Below, piece after piece: positions 13,873 through 25,241 of a DNA stretch of 64,000 nucleotides. How positions within the stretch are numbered: position 1 is the first letter of the stretch; each line of letters opens with the position of its first letter. Position numbers and translations under genes: made by a program. Location: positions 42,442,836 through 42,506,835 of the forward strand of contig NC_088681.1 in NCBI RefSeq assembly GCF_950023065.1, written 5' to 3'. Source of the DNA: Planococcus citri. Taxonomy: Eukaryota > Arthropoda > Insecta > Hemiptera > Pseudococcidae. Under the pieces are notes generated by a model that was not told the DNA's origin, did no database searches, and saw only the letters and a program-made list of their open reading frames with translations.

Positions 13873-16800
13873 TCAAAATGGCCCTATGAGTTGAGTACGG
13901 CATTTTGTGAATGATGGAGAAAGGTGAAAATTTCCATTTATCAAGCTCCTAAAGATTCATGGAGACTTGGTCAGTGATTTTCAAGAAATATCAAAATGGC
14001 CGTATGAGTTGAGTACGGCATTTTGTGAATGATGGAAAAAGGTGAAAATTTCCATTTATCAAGCTCCTAAAGATTCATGGAGACTTGGTCAGTGATTTTC
14101 AAGAAATATCAAAATGGCCGTATGAGTTGAGTACGGCATTTTGTGAATGATGGAAAAAGGTGAAAATTTCCACTTACCAAGCACCTATGATTTGTGGTGA
14201 CTTGGTCAGTGATTTTCAAGAAATATCAAAATGGCCGTATGAGTTGAGTACAGCATTTTGTGAATGATGGAAAAAGGTGAAAATTTCCACTTACCAAGCA
14301 CCTATGATTTGTGGAGACTTGGTCAGTGATTTTCAAGAAATATCAAAATGGCCTTATGAGTTGAGTACGGCATTTTGTGAATGATGGAAAAAGGTGAAAA
14401 TTTCCACTTACCGAGCACCTATGATTTGTGGAGACTTGGTCAGTGATTTTTTAAGAAATATCAAAATGGCCGTATGAGTTGAGTACGGCATTTTGTGAAT
14501 GATGGAAAAAGGTGAAAATTTCCACTTATCAAGCACCTATGATTTGTGGAGACTTGGTCAGTGATTTTCAAGAAATATCAAAATGGCCGTATGAGTTGAG
14601 TACGGCATTTTGTGAATGATGGAAAAAGGTGAAAATTTCCACTTACCAAGCACCTATGATTTGTGGAGACTTGGTCAGTGATTTTCAAGAAATATCAAAA
14701 TGGCCGTATGAGTTGAGTACAGCATTTTGTGAATGGTGGAAAAAGGTGAAAATTTCCACTTACCAAGCACCTATGATTTGTGGATACTTGGTCAGTGATT
14801 TTCAAGAAATATCAAAATGGCCATATGAGTTGAGTACGGCATTTTGTGAATGATGGAAAAAGGTGAAAATTTCCACTTATCAAGCTCATAAAGATTCATG
14901 GAGACTTGGTCAGTGATTTTCAAGAAATATCAAAATGGCCGTATGAGTTGAGTACGGCATTTTGTGAATGATGGAAAAAGGTGAAAATTTCCTTTTACCA
15001 AGCACCTATGATTTGTGGAGACTTGGTCAGTGATTTTCAAGAAATATCAAAATGGCCGTATCAGTTGAGTACGGCATTTTGTGAATGATGGAAAAAGGTG
15101 AAAATTTCCATTTATCAAGCTCCTAAAGATTCATGGAGACTTGGTCAGTGATTTTCAAGAAATATCAAAATGGCCGTATGAGTTGAGTACGGCATTTTGT
15201 GAATGATGGAAGAAGGTGAAAATTTCCACTTATCAAGCCCCTACGATTTGTGGAGACTTGGTCAGTGATTTTCAAGAAATATCAAAATGGCCGTATGAGT
15301 TGAGTACGGCATTTTGTGAATGATGGAAAAAGGTGAAAATTTCCACTTACCAAGCACCTATGATTTGTGGAGACTTGGTCAGTGATTTTCAAGAAATATC
15401 AAAATGGCCGTATGAGTTGAGTACGGCATTTTGTGAATGATGGAAAAAGGTGAAAATTTCCACTTATCAAGCACCTATGATTTGTGGAGACTTGGTCAGT
15501 GATTTTCAAGAAATATCAAAATGGCCGTATGAGTTGAGTACGGCATTTTGTGAATGATGGAAAAAGGTGAAAATTTCCACTTACCAAGCACCTATGATTT
15601 GTGGAGACTTGGTCAGTGATTTTCAAGAAATATCAAAATGGCCGTATGAGTTGAGTACGGCATTTTGTGAATGATGGAAAAAGGTGAAAATTTCCACTTA
15701 TCAAGCCCCTATGATTTGTGGAGACTTGGTCAGTGATTTTCAAGAAATATCAAAAAGGCCGTATGAGTTGAGTACGGCATTTTGTGAATGATGGAAAAAA
15801 AAGTGAAAATTTCCACTTATCAAGCTCCTAAAGATTCATGGAGACTTGGTCAGTGATTTTCAAGAAATATCAAAATGGCCGTATGAGTTGAGTACAGCAT
15901 TTTGTGAATGATGGAAAAAGGTGAAAATTTCCACTTACCAAGCACCTATGATTTGTGGAGACTTGGTCAGTGATTTTCAAGAAATATCAAAATGGCCGTA
16001 TGAGTTGAGTACGGCATTTTGTGAATGATGGAAAAAGGTGAAAATTTCCACTTACCAAGCACCTATGATTTGTGGAGACTTGGTCAGTGATTTTCAAGAA
16101 ATATCAAAATGGCCGTATGAGTTGAGTACGGCATTTTGTGAATGATGGAAAAAGGTGAAAATTTCCACTTACCAAGCACCTATGATTTGTGGAGACTTGG
16201 TCAGTGATTTTCAAGAAATATCAAAATGGCCGTATGAGTTGAGTACGGCATTTTGTGAATGATGGAAAAAAAAGTGAAAATTTCCACTTATCAAGCTCCT
16301 AAAGATTCATGGAGACTTGGTCAGTGATTTTCAAGAAATATCAAAATGGCCGTATGAGTTGAGTACAGCATTTTGTGAATGATGGAAAAAGGTGAAAATT
16401 TCCACTTATCAAGCTCCTAAAGATTCATGGAGACTTGGTCAGTGATTTTCAAGAAATATCAAAATGGCCGTATGAGTTGAGTACGGCATTTTGTGAATGA
16501 TGGAAAAAGGTGAAAATTTCCACTTACCGAGCACCTATGATTTGTGGAGACTTGGTCAGTGATTTTCAAGAAATATCAAAAAGGCCGTATGAGTTGAGTA
16601 CGGCATTTTGTGAATGATGGAAAAAAAAGTGAAAATTTCCACTTATCAAGCTCCTAAAGATTCATGGAGACTTGGTCAGTGATTTTCAAGAAATATCAAA
16701 ATGGCCGTATGAGTTGAGTACAGCATTTTGTGAATGATGGAAAAAGGTGAAAATTTCCACTTACCAAGCACCTATGATTTGTGGAGACTTGGTCAGTGAT

Positions 16801-19800
16801 TTTCAAGAAATATCAAAATGGCAGTATGAGTTGAGTACGGCATTTTGTGAATGATGGAAAAAGGTGAAAATTTCCACTTATCAAGCTCCTAAAGATTCAT
16901 GGAGACTTGGTCAGTGATTTTCAAGAAATATCAAAATGGCCGTATGAGTTGAGTACGGCATTTTGTGAATGATGGAAAAAGGTGAAAATTTCCACTTATC
17001 AAGCTCCTAAAGATTCATGGAGACTTGGTCAGTGATTTTCAAGAAATATCAAAATGGCCGTATGAGTTGAGTACGGCATTTTGTGAATGATGGAAAAAGG
17101 TGAAAATTTCCACTTACCAAGCACCTATGATTTGTGGAGACTTGGTCAGTGATTTTCAAGAAATATCAAAATGGCCGTATGAGTTGAGTAGGGCATTTTG
17201 TGAATGATGGAAAAATGTGAAAATTTCCACTTACCAAGCACCTATGATTTGTGGAGACTTGGTCAGTGATTTTCAAGAAATATCAAAATGGCCGTATGAG
17301 TTGAGTACGGCATTTTGTAAATGATGGAAAAAGGTGAAAATTTCCACTTACCAAGCACCTATGATTTGTGGAGACTTGGTCAGTGATTTTCAAGAAATAT
17401 CAAAATGGCCGTATGAGTTGAGTACGGCATTTTGTGAATGATGGAAAAAGGTGAAAATTTCCACTTACTGAGCACCTATGATTTGTGGAGACTTGGTCAG
17501 TGATTTTCAAGAAATATCAAAATGGCCCTATGAGTTGAGTACGGCATTTTGTGAATGATGGAGAAAGGTGAAAATTTCCATTTATCAAGCTCCTAAAGAT
17601 TCATGGAGACTTGGTCAGTGATTTTCAAGAAATATCAAAATGGCCGTATGAGTTGAGTACGGCATTTTGTGAATGATGGAAAAAGGTGAAAATTTCCATT
17701 TATCAAGCTCCTAAAGATTCATGGAGACTTGGTCAGTGATTTTCAAGAAATATCAAAATGGCCGTATGAGTTGAGTACGGCATTTTGTGAATGATGGAAA
17801 AAGGTGAAAATTTCCACTTACCAAGCACCTATGATTTGTGGTGACTTGGTCAGTGATTTTCAAGAAATATCAAAATGGCCGTATGAGTTGAGTACAGCAT
17901 TTTGTGAATGATGGAAAAAGGTGAAAATTTCCACTTACCAAGCACCTATGATTTGTGGAGACTTGGTCAGTGATTTTCAAGAAATATCAAAATGGCCTTA
18001 TGAGTTGAGTACGGCATTTTGTGAATGATGGAAAAAGGTGAAAATTTCCACTTACCGAGCACCTATGATTTGTGGAGACTTGGTCAGTGATTTTTTAAGA
18101 AATATCAAAATGGCCGTATGAGTTGAGTACGGCATTTTGTGAATGATGGAAAAAGGTGAAAATTTCCACTTATCAAGCACCTATGATTTGTGGAGACTTG
18201 GTCAGTGATTTTCAAGAAATATCAAAATGGCCGTATGAGTTGAGTACGGCATTTTGTGAATGATGGAAAAAGGTGAAAATTTCCACTTACCAAGCACCTA
18301 TGATTTGTGGAGACTTGGTCAGTGATTTTCAAGAAATATCAAAATGGCCGTATGAGTTGAGTACAGCATTTTGTGAATGGTGGAAAAAGGTGAAAATTTC
18401 CACTTACCAAGCACCTATGATTTGTGGATACTTGGTCAGTGATTTTCAAGAAATATCAAAATGGCCGTATGAGTTGAGTACGGCATTTTGTGAATGATGG
18501 AAAAAGGTGAAAATTTCCACTTATCAAGCTCATAAAGATTCATGGAGACTTGGTCAGTGATTTTCAAGAAATATCAAAATGGCCGTATGAGTTGAGTACG
18601 GCATTTTGTGAATGATGGAAAAAGGTGAAAATTTCCTTTTACCAAGCACCTATGATTTGTGGAGACTTGGTCAGTGATTTTCAAGAAATATCAAAATGGC
18701 CGTATCAGTTGAGTACGGCATTTTGTGAATGATGGAAAAAGGTGAAAATTTCCATTTATCAAGCTCCTAAAGATTCATGGAGACTTGGTCAGTGATTTTC
18801 AAGAAATATCAAAATGGCCGTATGAGTTGAGTACGGCATTTTGTGAATGATGGAAGAAGGTGAAAATTTCCACTTATCAAGCCCCTACGATTTGTGGAGA
18901 CTTGGTCAGTGATTTTCAAGAAATATCAAAATGGCCGTATGAGTTGAGTACGGCATTTTGTGAATGATGGAAAAAGGTGAAAATTTCCACTTACCAAGCA
19001 CCTATGATTTGTGGAGACTTGGTCAGTGATTTTCAAGAAATATCAAAATGGCCGTATGAGTTGAGTACGGCATTTTGTGAATGATGGAAAAAGGTGAAAA
19101 TTTCCACTTATCAAGCACCTATGATTTGTGGAGACTTGGTCAGTGATTTTCAAGAAATATCAAAATGGCCGTATGAGTTGAGTACGGCATTTTGTGAATG
19201 ATGGAAAAAGGTGAAAATTTCCACTTACCAAGCACCTATGATTTGTGGAGACTTGGTCAGTGATTTTCAAGAAATATCAAAATGGCCGTATGAGTTGAGT
19301 ACGGCATTTTGTGAATGATGGAAAAAGGTGAAAATTTCCACTTATCAAGCCCCTATGATTTGTGGAGACTTGGTCAGTGATTTTCAAGAAATATCAAAAA
19401 GGCCGTATGAGTTGAGTACGGCATTTTGTGAATGATGGAAAAAAAAGTGAAAATTTCCACTTATCAAGCTCCTAAAGATTCATGGAGACTTGGTCAGTGA
19501 TTTTCAAGAAATATCAAAATGGCCGTATGAGTTGAGTACAGCATTTTGTGAATGATGGAAAAAGGTGAAAATTTCCACTTACCAAGCACCTATGATTTGT
19601 GGAGACTTGGTCAGTGATTTTCAAGAAATATCAAAATGGCCGTATGAGTTGAGTACGGCATTTTGTGAATGATGGAAAAAGGTGAAAATTTCCACTTACC
19701 AAGCACCTATGATTTGTGGAGACTTGGTCAGTGATTTTCAAGAAATATCAAAATGGCCGTATGAGTTGAGTACGGCATTTTGTGAATGATGGAAAAAGGT

Positions 19801-21105
19801 GAAAATTTCCACTTACCAAGCACCTATGATTTGTGGAGACTTGGTCAGTGATTTTCAAGAAATATCAAAATGGCCGTATGAGTTGAGTACGGCATTTTGT
19901 GAATGATGGAAAAAAAAGTGAAAATTTCCACTTATCAAGCTCCTAAAGATTCATGGAGACTTGGTCAGTGATTTTCAAGAAATATCAAAATGGCCGTATG
20001 AGTTGAGTACAGCATTTTGTGAATGATGGAAAAAGGTGAAAATTTCCACTTATCAAGCTCCTAAAGATTCATGGAGACTTGGTCAGTGATTTTCAAGAAA
20101 TATCAAAATGGCCGTATGAGTTGAGTACGGCATTTTGTGAATGATGGAAAAAGGTGAAAATTTCCACTTACCGAGCACCTATGATTTGTGGAGACTTGGT
20201 CAGTGATTTTCAAGAAATATCAAAAAGGCCGTATGAGTTGAGTACGGCATTTTGTGAATGATGGAAAAAAAAGTGAAAATTTCCACTTATCAAGCTCCTA
20301 AAGATTCATGGAGACTTGGTCAGTGATTTTCAAGAAATATCAAAATGGCCGTATGAGTTGAGTACAGCATTTTGTGAATGATGGAAAAAGGTGAAAATTT
20401 CCACTTACCAAGCACCTATGATTTGTGGAGACTTGGTCAGTGATTTTCAAGAAATATCAAAATGGCAGTATGAGTTGAGTACGGCATTTTGTGAATGATG
20501 GAAAAAGGTGAAAATTTCCACTTATCAAGCTCCTAAAGATTCATGGAGACTTGGTCAGTGATTTTCAAGAAATATCAAAAAGGCCGTATGAGTTGAGTAC
20601 GGCATTTTGTGAATGATGGAAAAAGGTGAAAATTTCCACTTATCAAGCTCCTAAAGATTCATGGAGACTTGGTCAGTGATTTTCAAGAAATATCAAAATG
20701 GCCGTATGAGTTGAGTACGGCATTTTGTGAATGATGGAAAAAGGTGAAAATTTCCACTTACCAAGCACCTATGATTTGTGGAGACTTGGTCAGTGATTTT
20801 CAAGAAATATCAAAATGGCCGTATGAGTTGAGTAGGGCATTTTGTGAATGATGGAAAAATGTGAAAATTTCCACTTACCAAGCACCTATGATTTGTGGAG
20901 ACTTGGTCAGTGATTTTCAAGAAATATCAAAATGGCCGTATGAGTTGAGTACGGCATTTTGTAAATGATGGAAAAAGGTGAAAATTTCCACTTACCAAGC
21001 ACCTATGATTTGTGGAGACTTGGTCAGTGATTTTCAAGAAATATCAAAATGGCCGTATGAGTTGAGTACGGCATTTTGTGAATGATGGAAAAAGGTGAAA
21101 ATTTC
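13822..21105. repeat. Two tandem copies of a 3,644-bp higher-order repeat in the satellite
   Basis: Private markers repeat at 3,644 bp. These are the six-T run at 14447 and 18091, the GAATGGTGG unit near 14731 and 18375, the TTTCCTTTTACC unit near 14990 and 18634, and the GTAGGG unit at 17188 and 20832. The two copies are nearly identical but not exactly so: 14821 reads CCATATG where 18465 reads CCGTATG, and a later unit has AAAAAGGCC only in the second copy. About 31 units per copy. Confidence 0.85.
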
Positions 21106-22429
21106 CACTTACCAAGCACCTATGATTTGTGGAGACTTGGTCAGTGATTTTCAAGAAATATCAAAATGGCCGTATGAGTTGAGTACGGCATTTTGTGAAT
21201 GATGGAAAAAGGTGAAAATTTCCATTTATCAAGCTCCTAAAGATTCATGGAGACTTGGTCAGTGATTTTCAAGAAATATCAAAATGGCCGTATGAGTTGA
21301 GTACGGCATTTTGTGAATGATGGAAAAAGGTGAAAATTTCCACTTACCAAGCACCTATGATTTGTGGAGACTTGGTCAGTGATTTTCAAGAAATATCAAA
21401 ATGGCCATATGAGTTGAGTACGGCATTTTGTGAATGATGGAAAAAGGTGAAAATTTCCACTTACCAAGCACCTATGATTTGTGGAGACTTGGTCAGTGAT
21501 TTTCAAGAAATATCAAAATGGCCGTATGAGTTGAGTACGGCATTTTGTGAATGATGGAAAAAAAAGTGAAAATTTCCACTTATCAAGCTCCTAAAGATTC
21601 ATGGAGACTTGGTCAGTGATTTTCAAGAAATATCAAAATGGCCGTATGAGTTGGGTACAGCATTTTGTGAATGATGGAAAAAGGTGAAAATTTCCACTTA
21701 TCAAGCTGCTAAAGATTCATGGAGACTTGGTCAGTGATTTTCAAGAAATATCAAAATGGCCGTATGAGTTGAGTACGGCATTTTGTGAATGATGGAAAAA
21801 GGTGAAAATTTCCACTTATCAAGCCCCTATGATTTGTGGAGACTTGGTCAGTGATTTTCAAGAAATATCAAGAAGGCCGTATGAGTTGAGTACGGCATTT
21901 TGTGAATGATGGAAAAAAAAGTGAAAATTTCCACTTATCAAGCTCCTAAAGATTCATGGAGACTTGGTCAGTGATTTTCAAGAAATATCAAAATGGCCGT
22001 ATGAGTTGAGTACAGCATTTTGTGAATGATGGAAAAAGGTGAAAATTTCCACTTACCAAGCACCTATGATTTGTGGAGACTTGGTCAGTGATTTTCAAGA
22101 AATATCAAAATGGCCGTATGAGTTGAGTACGGCATTTTGTGAATGATGGAAAAAGGTGAAAATTTCCACTTTCCAAGCACCTATGATTTGTGGAGACTTG
22201 GTCAGTGATTTTCAAGAAATATCAAAATGGCCGTATGAGTTGAGTACGGCATTTTGTGAATGATGGAAAAAGGTGAAAATTTCCACTTACCAAGCACCTA
22301 TGATTTGTGGAGACTTGGTCAGTGATTTTCAAGAAATATCAAAATGGCCGTATGAGTTGAGTACGGCATTTTGTGAATGATGGAAAAAGGTGAAAATTTC
22401 CACTTACCAAGCACCTATGATTTGTGGAG

Positions 22430-22433
22430 ACTT
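22430..22433. other. Target-site duplication, left copy (ACTT)
   Basis: The satellite sequence GTGGAGACTT is followed directly by the LTR start TGATATGG. The same ACTT follows the 3' LTR at 45311. Joining the left flank to the sequence after the right copy restores GAGACTTGGCCAG, a normal satellite segment. A 4-bp duplication lies in the range known for Ty3/Gypsy elements. Confidence 0.93.
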
Positions 22434-22600
22434 TGATATGGGAAGGATTGCCCTACACACTCAGCTAGTGATTCGTAGCAGCCTTTCTTAGGAAAGAGCC
22501 GCGAGATACGTATACTGGCGAGGTGTACACTTTGTAGTACACTTTTCTTACTCCCTAATACCGGAAGGTTTGGTAATGTGTTCGCTACTAGATTAGGTAC

Positions 22601-22675
22601 ATGATCGTCTGTTAATTAGATCAACGTGTGTCTGTGTGAGTACCCACCCACACATACACACGTAAAGACGATCAT
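22601..22675 (+). promoter_or_regulatory. Compound stem-loop in LTR U3 with GATCGTCT/AGACGATC arms
   Basis: ATGATCGTCT (22601-22610) is the exact reverse complement of AGACGATCAT (22666-22675). Inside it, CGTGTGT-c-TGTGTG (22625-22638) pairs with CACACA-t-ACACACG (22649-22662), with one mismatch. Related AGACGATT, AATCGTCT and GGACGATCGTCC motifs follow at about 22728, 22863 and 22890. Upstream of the TATA box this may act as DNA (repeated factor-binding sites). As part of the read-through RNA at the 3' LTR it could also fold. The role is unknown. Confidence 0.6.
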
Positions 22676-23018
22676 TTTCTGTATTTAATGATTGACGTAT
22701 AGGTGTCACCAACACACAGACACGTAAAGACGATTCTTAAGTGTTTCATAGGGGAACTGTCAATCAAACTACCTGTTAGGTCTACGTCATGCGAGGGCGT
22801 TGATCGTTTACACACACACATACGACTAACTAATGTGTTTTATAGGGGAAAGGATAGGGTTGAATCGTCTGTGTACGCATACACGCACACGGACGATCGT
22901 CCGAGTGTATTTTATACAAACATAATCGATATTAATCGGTTATATTCGGCTGACCAGCGCGCGCATCATAAATAAGGGTTGTACTTACCTAATTTCACCC
23001 CCGTCTAAGACAATGATC

Positions 23019-23027
23019 TATAAATAG
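23019..23027 (+). promoter_or_regulatory. TATA box of the LTR promoter
   Basis: TATAAATAG occurs once in the LTR, 586 bp from its start, and is followed by GC-containing sequence and not by another A/T run. Transcription would then start near 23045-23060. That would give a U3 of about 0.6 kb and an R-U5 of about 0.95 kb. The same site in the 3' LTR is 44329-44337. The start site itself cannot be read from sequence. Confidence 0.65.
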
Positions 23028-23183
23028 CGATGCACGCGAATAAATCAAGTGTTCTTGGATGCTTCTCTTGATGTAGAAAAAGTCGGATGTTAGTTCGTCT
23101 TTGATCTTACGATTTCGCGATAGTAAGTTCTCGTCCATACCCGGAAGGGTAGCGCTTCGGCGTTATGCCTAATTTGATGATCG

Positions 23184-23202
23184 CTTGAACATCTTGTTCA
23201 AG
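23184..23202 (+). other. Short hairpin in R/U5
   Basis: CTTGAACA (23184-23191) and TGTTCAAG (23195-23202) form a perfect 8-bp stem with a 3-nt loop. It lies downstream of the TATA box, so it would be in the 5' end of the genomic RNA. The copy in the 3' LTR is unchanged. Confidence 0.6.
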
Positions 23203-23288
23203 TCATCCCTTTTTATGTCTAAACCACTTCTAGCGTGGAAATATCGGTTTACGCGATTGATTCTATCTTTTTCGTTTAACCCTTTTTG

Positions 23289-23327
23289 GGATTAATCTCC
23301 AATATTCCGGACATTGGGGATTAATCC
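23289..23327 (+). other. Strong 15-bp hairpin in R/U5
   Basis: GGATTAATCTCCAAT (23289-23303) pairs with ATTGGGGATTAATCC (23313-23327) over 15 bp, including one G-U pair, with a 9-nt loop. In the 3' LTR the A at 23301 is G (44611), which changes an A-U pair into G-U and keeps the stem. That is compatible with function in RNA, but one change is weak evidence. Confidence 0.7.
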
Positions 23328-23516
23328 AGTTTAATATCGCGAATGTAGCTTAAATCAGTTTAATTTGTTGTACAAACTTGCTTTCGAAAATAACTCTAAA
23401 AATAACGCTAAAAATGACACATTCAATGCCCGCTATTAGTTCAACATACGCGAATGTAGTTTTCATAAATCGATTTGGTCATGTTGATATGAGTGATCGA
23501 AATACCTCCGGAGTCT

Positions 23517-23524
23517 GTAAGTAG
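23517..23524 (+). promoter_or_regulatory. Candidate 5' splice donor in U5
   Basis: TCT|GTAAGTAG matches the metazoan donor consensus well in the intron part. It lies downstream of the presumed start site and upstream of gag. A donor here joined to an acceptor near 39220 would give a subgenomic mRNA for the third ORF, as retroviruses do for env. There is no direct evidence for its use. Confidence 0.3.
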
Positions 23525-23704
23525 TTTGCATTTAAATCCCTAGGCATGCGTTCGCCTATCCAGATTAATTAAACTTAACGTAAATTTAATGTAATTGTGT
23601 CGAAACGTATGACGTCGCGTTTTTATATTGTTGTATTATTTTACACCCCGAATATCCTAATCGCGAATTAATGTAGTTTTAGTTTATCCATCTATGTCTT
23701 TATG

Positions 23705-23722
23705 TACGAGCATGTGCTCGTA
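23705..23722 (+). other. Hairpin upstream of LTR polyadenylation motifs
   Basis: TACGAGC (23705-23711) and GCTCGTA (23716-23722) form a 7-bp stem with an ATGT loop. AATAAA follows at 23770-23775 and again at 23826-23831. In the 3' LTR (45015-45032, AATAAA at 45080 and 45136) these could mark the 3' end of the transcript. Confidence 0.5.
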
Positions 23723-24008
23723 AATAAGATTAGGTTACTGAAATGTCTCTATTACCTGTGCTATCTTTTAATAAAAATGTCATTGAAAGGCGTTTAAAGA
23801 TGTTTTTATTCAAGATAGGATCAGGAATAAATACTGTTGTGGTCGAGTGAGAAATGCTAAACTCTCCCTTAATGAGCTAGTCAGGGATGTGATTCATTCG
23901 GAAATTATTCCCCACTAAAGGAATAATTCTAAGTCGCAATGATAGAGGATAAATTCGAACCCTATTCTTTATCTAAACTATTCTTATCCGTCCCACAACA
24001 TATTTATT

Positions 24009-24026
24009 TGGCGCCCTAAGCGTAAG
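24009..24026 (+). other. Primer-binding site (putative)
   Basis: TGGCGCCC begins 8 nt after the 5' LTR ends. TGG complements the universal tRNA 3' CCA. The first eight bases match the lysine-type primer site used by many retroelements, but the following bases (TAAGCG) diverge from it, so the primer tRNA cannot be named. Confidence 0.7.
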
Positions 24027-24033
24027 GCAACTT

Positions 24034-24168
24034 CTAGTTTTGCATGAAACTAGTAGAAAAGTCTAAGCTCTAACCCACTCATTAGTAAGGTAAAATTCTC
24101 ATATTTTTCAAAAATCGAAAAATATGAAAATTTTTCAGAGTCTTTTTCATGCACGATACATGAAAAAG
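24034..24168 (+). other. Three hairpins directly after the primer-binding site
   Basis: Three separate perfect stems are visible. CTAGTTT (24034-24040) pairs with AAACTAG (24047-24053) around the loop TGCATG. TCATATTTTTC (24099-24109) pairs with GAAAAATATGA (24117-24127), 11 bp. CTTTTTCATG (24142-24151) pairs with CATGAAAAAG (24159-24168), 10 bp. In retroviruses this position holds dimerisation and packaging hairpins, and the first loop contains self-complementary TGCA. The analogy is inference; the stems are seen directly. Confidence 0.65.
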
Positions 24169-24575
24169 CGAATAGAAATAGTTTCCAAATTTTTAGTAGT
24201 GTCTTAATTAGGTCAATCTTGCGATCACGTAATATTTCTTGGACTTCGAATGATTGTCAAAGTACAGAGAAATATTACGCTGATTAGGGAAAAAATCACT
24301 TTTAGGTCTATTTTTTCTGTCTTCTTTTCGAAAAATGTTGACTATTTTGTGAAGTACAAAGTGCGATCTTGGATTGTATTTTATTCTGGTTACGACATAC
24401 CAACACCTCTTTGAGGAATGCATGGCTAGGTCAACAACTGGAATTTTTTGCAACTCCATTTTTTGCATTTTTTCACAGATGAAATTGACACTTGAGAAAA
24501 ATCTCGTGATTCGCAATAAAAATACGTAACAAAATTCTATCTCATAAATTGACTCATAATTGGTACCTTCAAAAC

Positions 24576-24679
24576 CTTTCGTGAAAATCATCTTATCCAA
24601 CAGAGAAACAGGGCACTCTCCCTGGCTGACCTGAAGTAATGGTCTATCTCTTAATGTGGATTTTTTATAATCACGAAAG
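24576..24679 (+). ncRNA. Leader RNA module A, copy 1 (branched structure)
   Basis: The basal stem is CTTTCGTGA (24576-24584) with TCACGAAAG (24671-24679). The next stem is ATCCA (24595-24599) with TGGAT (24657-24661), then AGAGA (24602-24606) with TCTCT (24647-24651). Two internal hairpins follow: CAGGG/CCCTG (24609-24613, 24620-24624) and GACC/GGTC (24628-24631, 24641-24644). The core from AGAGA to TCTCT is nearly identical in all three copies, while the basal stem sequence differs and stays paired. A cis-acting RNA element (packaging, translation or export) is a reasonable guess; the function is unknown. Confidence 0.8.
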
Positions 24680-24757
24680 TCCTTTTGCTGGCTATCAATT
24701 CGAGTCAAAATAAATTTAATCAAATTTCTTTCGGTTCTCGGATGCAATAAAAAATGC

Positions 24758-24860
24758 CTCTTGGAAAAATCATTTTATTCACAGAGAAACAGGGCACTCT
24801 CCCTGGCTGACCTGAAGTAATGGTCTATCTCTTAATGTGAATAATTTATTATTACAAGAG
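24758..24860 (+). ncRNA. Leader RNA module A, copy 2
   Basis: Same core as copy 1. The basal stem here is CTCTTG (24758-24763) with CAAGAG (24855-24860). The second stem is TTATTCAC (24775-24782) with GTGAATAA (24837-24844), longer than and different from copies 1 and 3 but fully complementary. The sequence AAAATCAT is conserved on the 5' side between the stems. Confidence 0.8.
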
Positions 24861-25172
24861 TCGTTAGTTTTTTCCTCGGAAAAAATGTAAAATTGCTTAC
24901 GATCACCGAAATATTGATTAAAGAGAAACGAAGGTTGAAAAATCTAAGTTTCTAGGGTACTGAATTAGGAAAGTATTCGTTGCGAATTACATCAATCTTA
25001 CCATCAAGATAGAAAAATAGTTAGAAATTAGGCTCACTTAGGAACTACAGTCTCGTAGCTATTTCAACTGGAAAGATTTGAACCATTAGTGTCTTTTTTC
25101 ACGAGTCATTAATAAGTTAGGTTCGATCTAAATTTTATGTCAAGTTTATTCTTTCCTTAAATCCTTTCCTTA

Positions 25173-25228
25173 AGTCGAAAATCTCCATTTATGGTGGCTT
25201 GACCGCCTACTTGGAGTAATTTTCGACT
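25173..25228 (+). ncRNA. Leader hairpin B, copy 1
   Basis: AGTCGAAAAT (25173-25182) pairs perfectly with ATTTTCGACT (25219-25228). A middle stem CTCCA/TGGAG and an inner hairpin GGTGG/CCGCC (one G-U pair) complete a long stem-loop. The core CATTTATGGTGGC-YTG is shared by all four copies. Confidence 0.8.
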
Positions 25229-25241
25229 ATCTTTATCTTGC

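Larger units (their letters stand above)
1..22433. repeat. Satellite DNA array, left block (117-119 bp unit)
   Basis: This is an uninterrupted head-to-tail array, roughly 190 units. The basic unit is 117 bp. Two main variants alternate irregularly: one reads CACCTATGATTTGTGG in its middle (117 bp), and the other reads CTCCTAAAGATTCATGG or CTCATAAAGATTCATGG (118 bp). A longer A-run before GTGAAAA adds another base in some units. Units differ from one another by only a few substitutions. Each unit contains TGGAAA and TTTCCA as a short inverted repeat. There is no gene here. Because 117 is divisible by three, one frame is open for 39 codons at a time and closes at a TGA in nearly every unit. Larger duplications are listed separately. 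The array is probably heterochromatic, but nothing in the sequence proves a centromeric role. Confidence 0.98.
22434..24000 (+). repeat. 5' long terminal repeat (1,567 bp)
   Basis: The repeat begins TGATATGGGAAGG and ends TCCCACAACA. It matches 43744-45310 at an offset of 21,310 bp. I found four differences: 22748 A versus 44058 G, 23111 G versus 44421 A, 23153 C versus 44463 A, and 23301 A versus 44611 G. That is about 0.26% divergence, so the insertion is recent. The U3 part is rich in CACACA/TGTGTG and ACGATC-like motifs. A TATA box lies at 23019. The region downstream of it contains several strong hairpins and AATAAA motifs at 23770 and 23826. An open frame of 90 codons at 22703 begins with GTG, occurs in both LTRs only because the LTRs are copies, and is not called a gene. 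Confidence 0.97.

Noticed and set aside
14629..14853. 74-codon open frame in the satellite, repeated at 18273, and a 60-codon one at 46963
   Set aside because: It arises only because 117 bp is a multiple of three and one unit lost its usual TGA. The two left copies are the same higher-order repeat.
1..22433. CRISPR-like regular repeats
   Set aside because: The entire unit repeats with no unique spacers, and the context is a eukaryotic satellite.
22703..22975. 90-codon open frame in both LTRs (also 44013-44285)
   Set aside because: It starts with GTG, lies mostly upstream of the TATA box in CA-repeat sequence, and is shared only because LTRs are copies.
24208..24747. 179-codon minus-strand open frame in the leader
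   Set aside because: It runs antisense through structured RNA module A copy 1, has no recognisable domain, and is not repeated with the other module copies.
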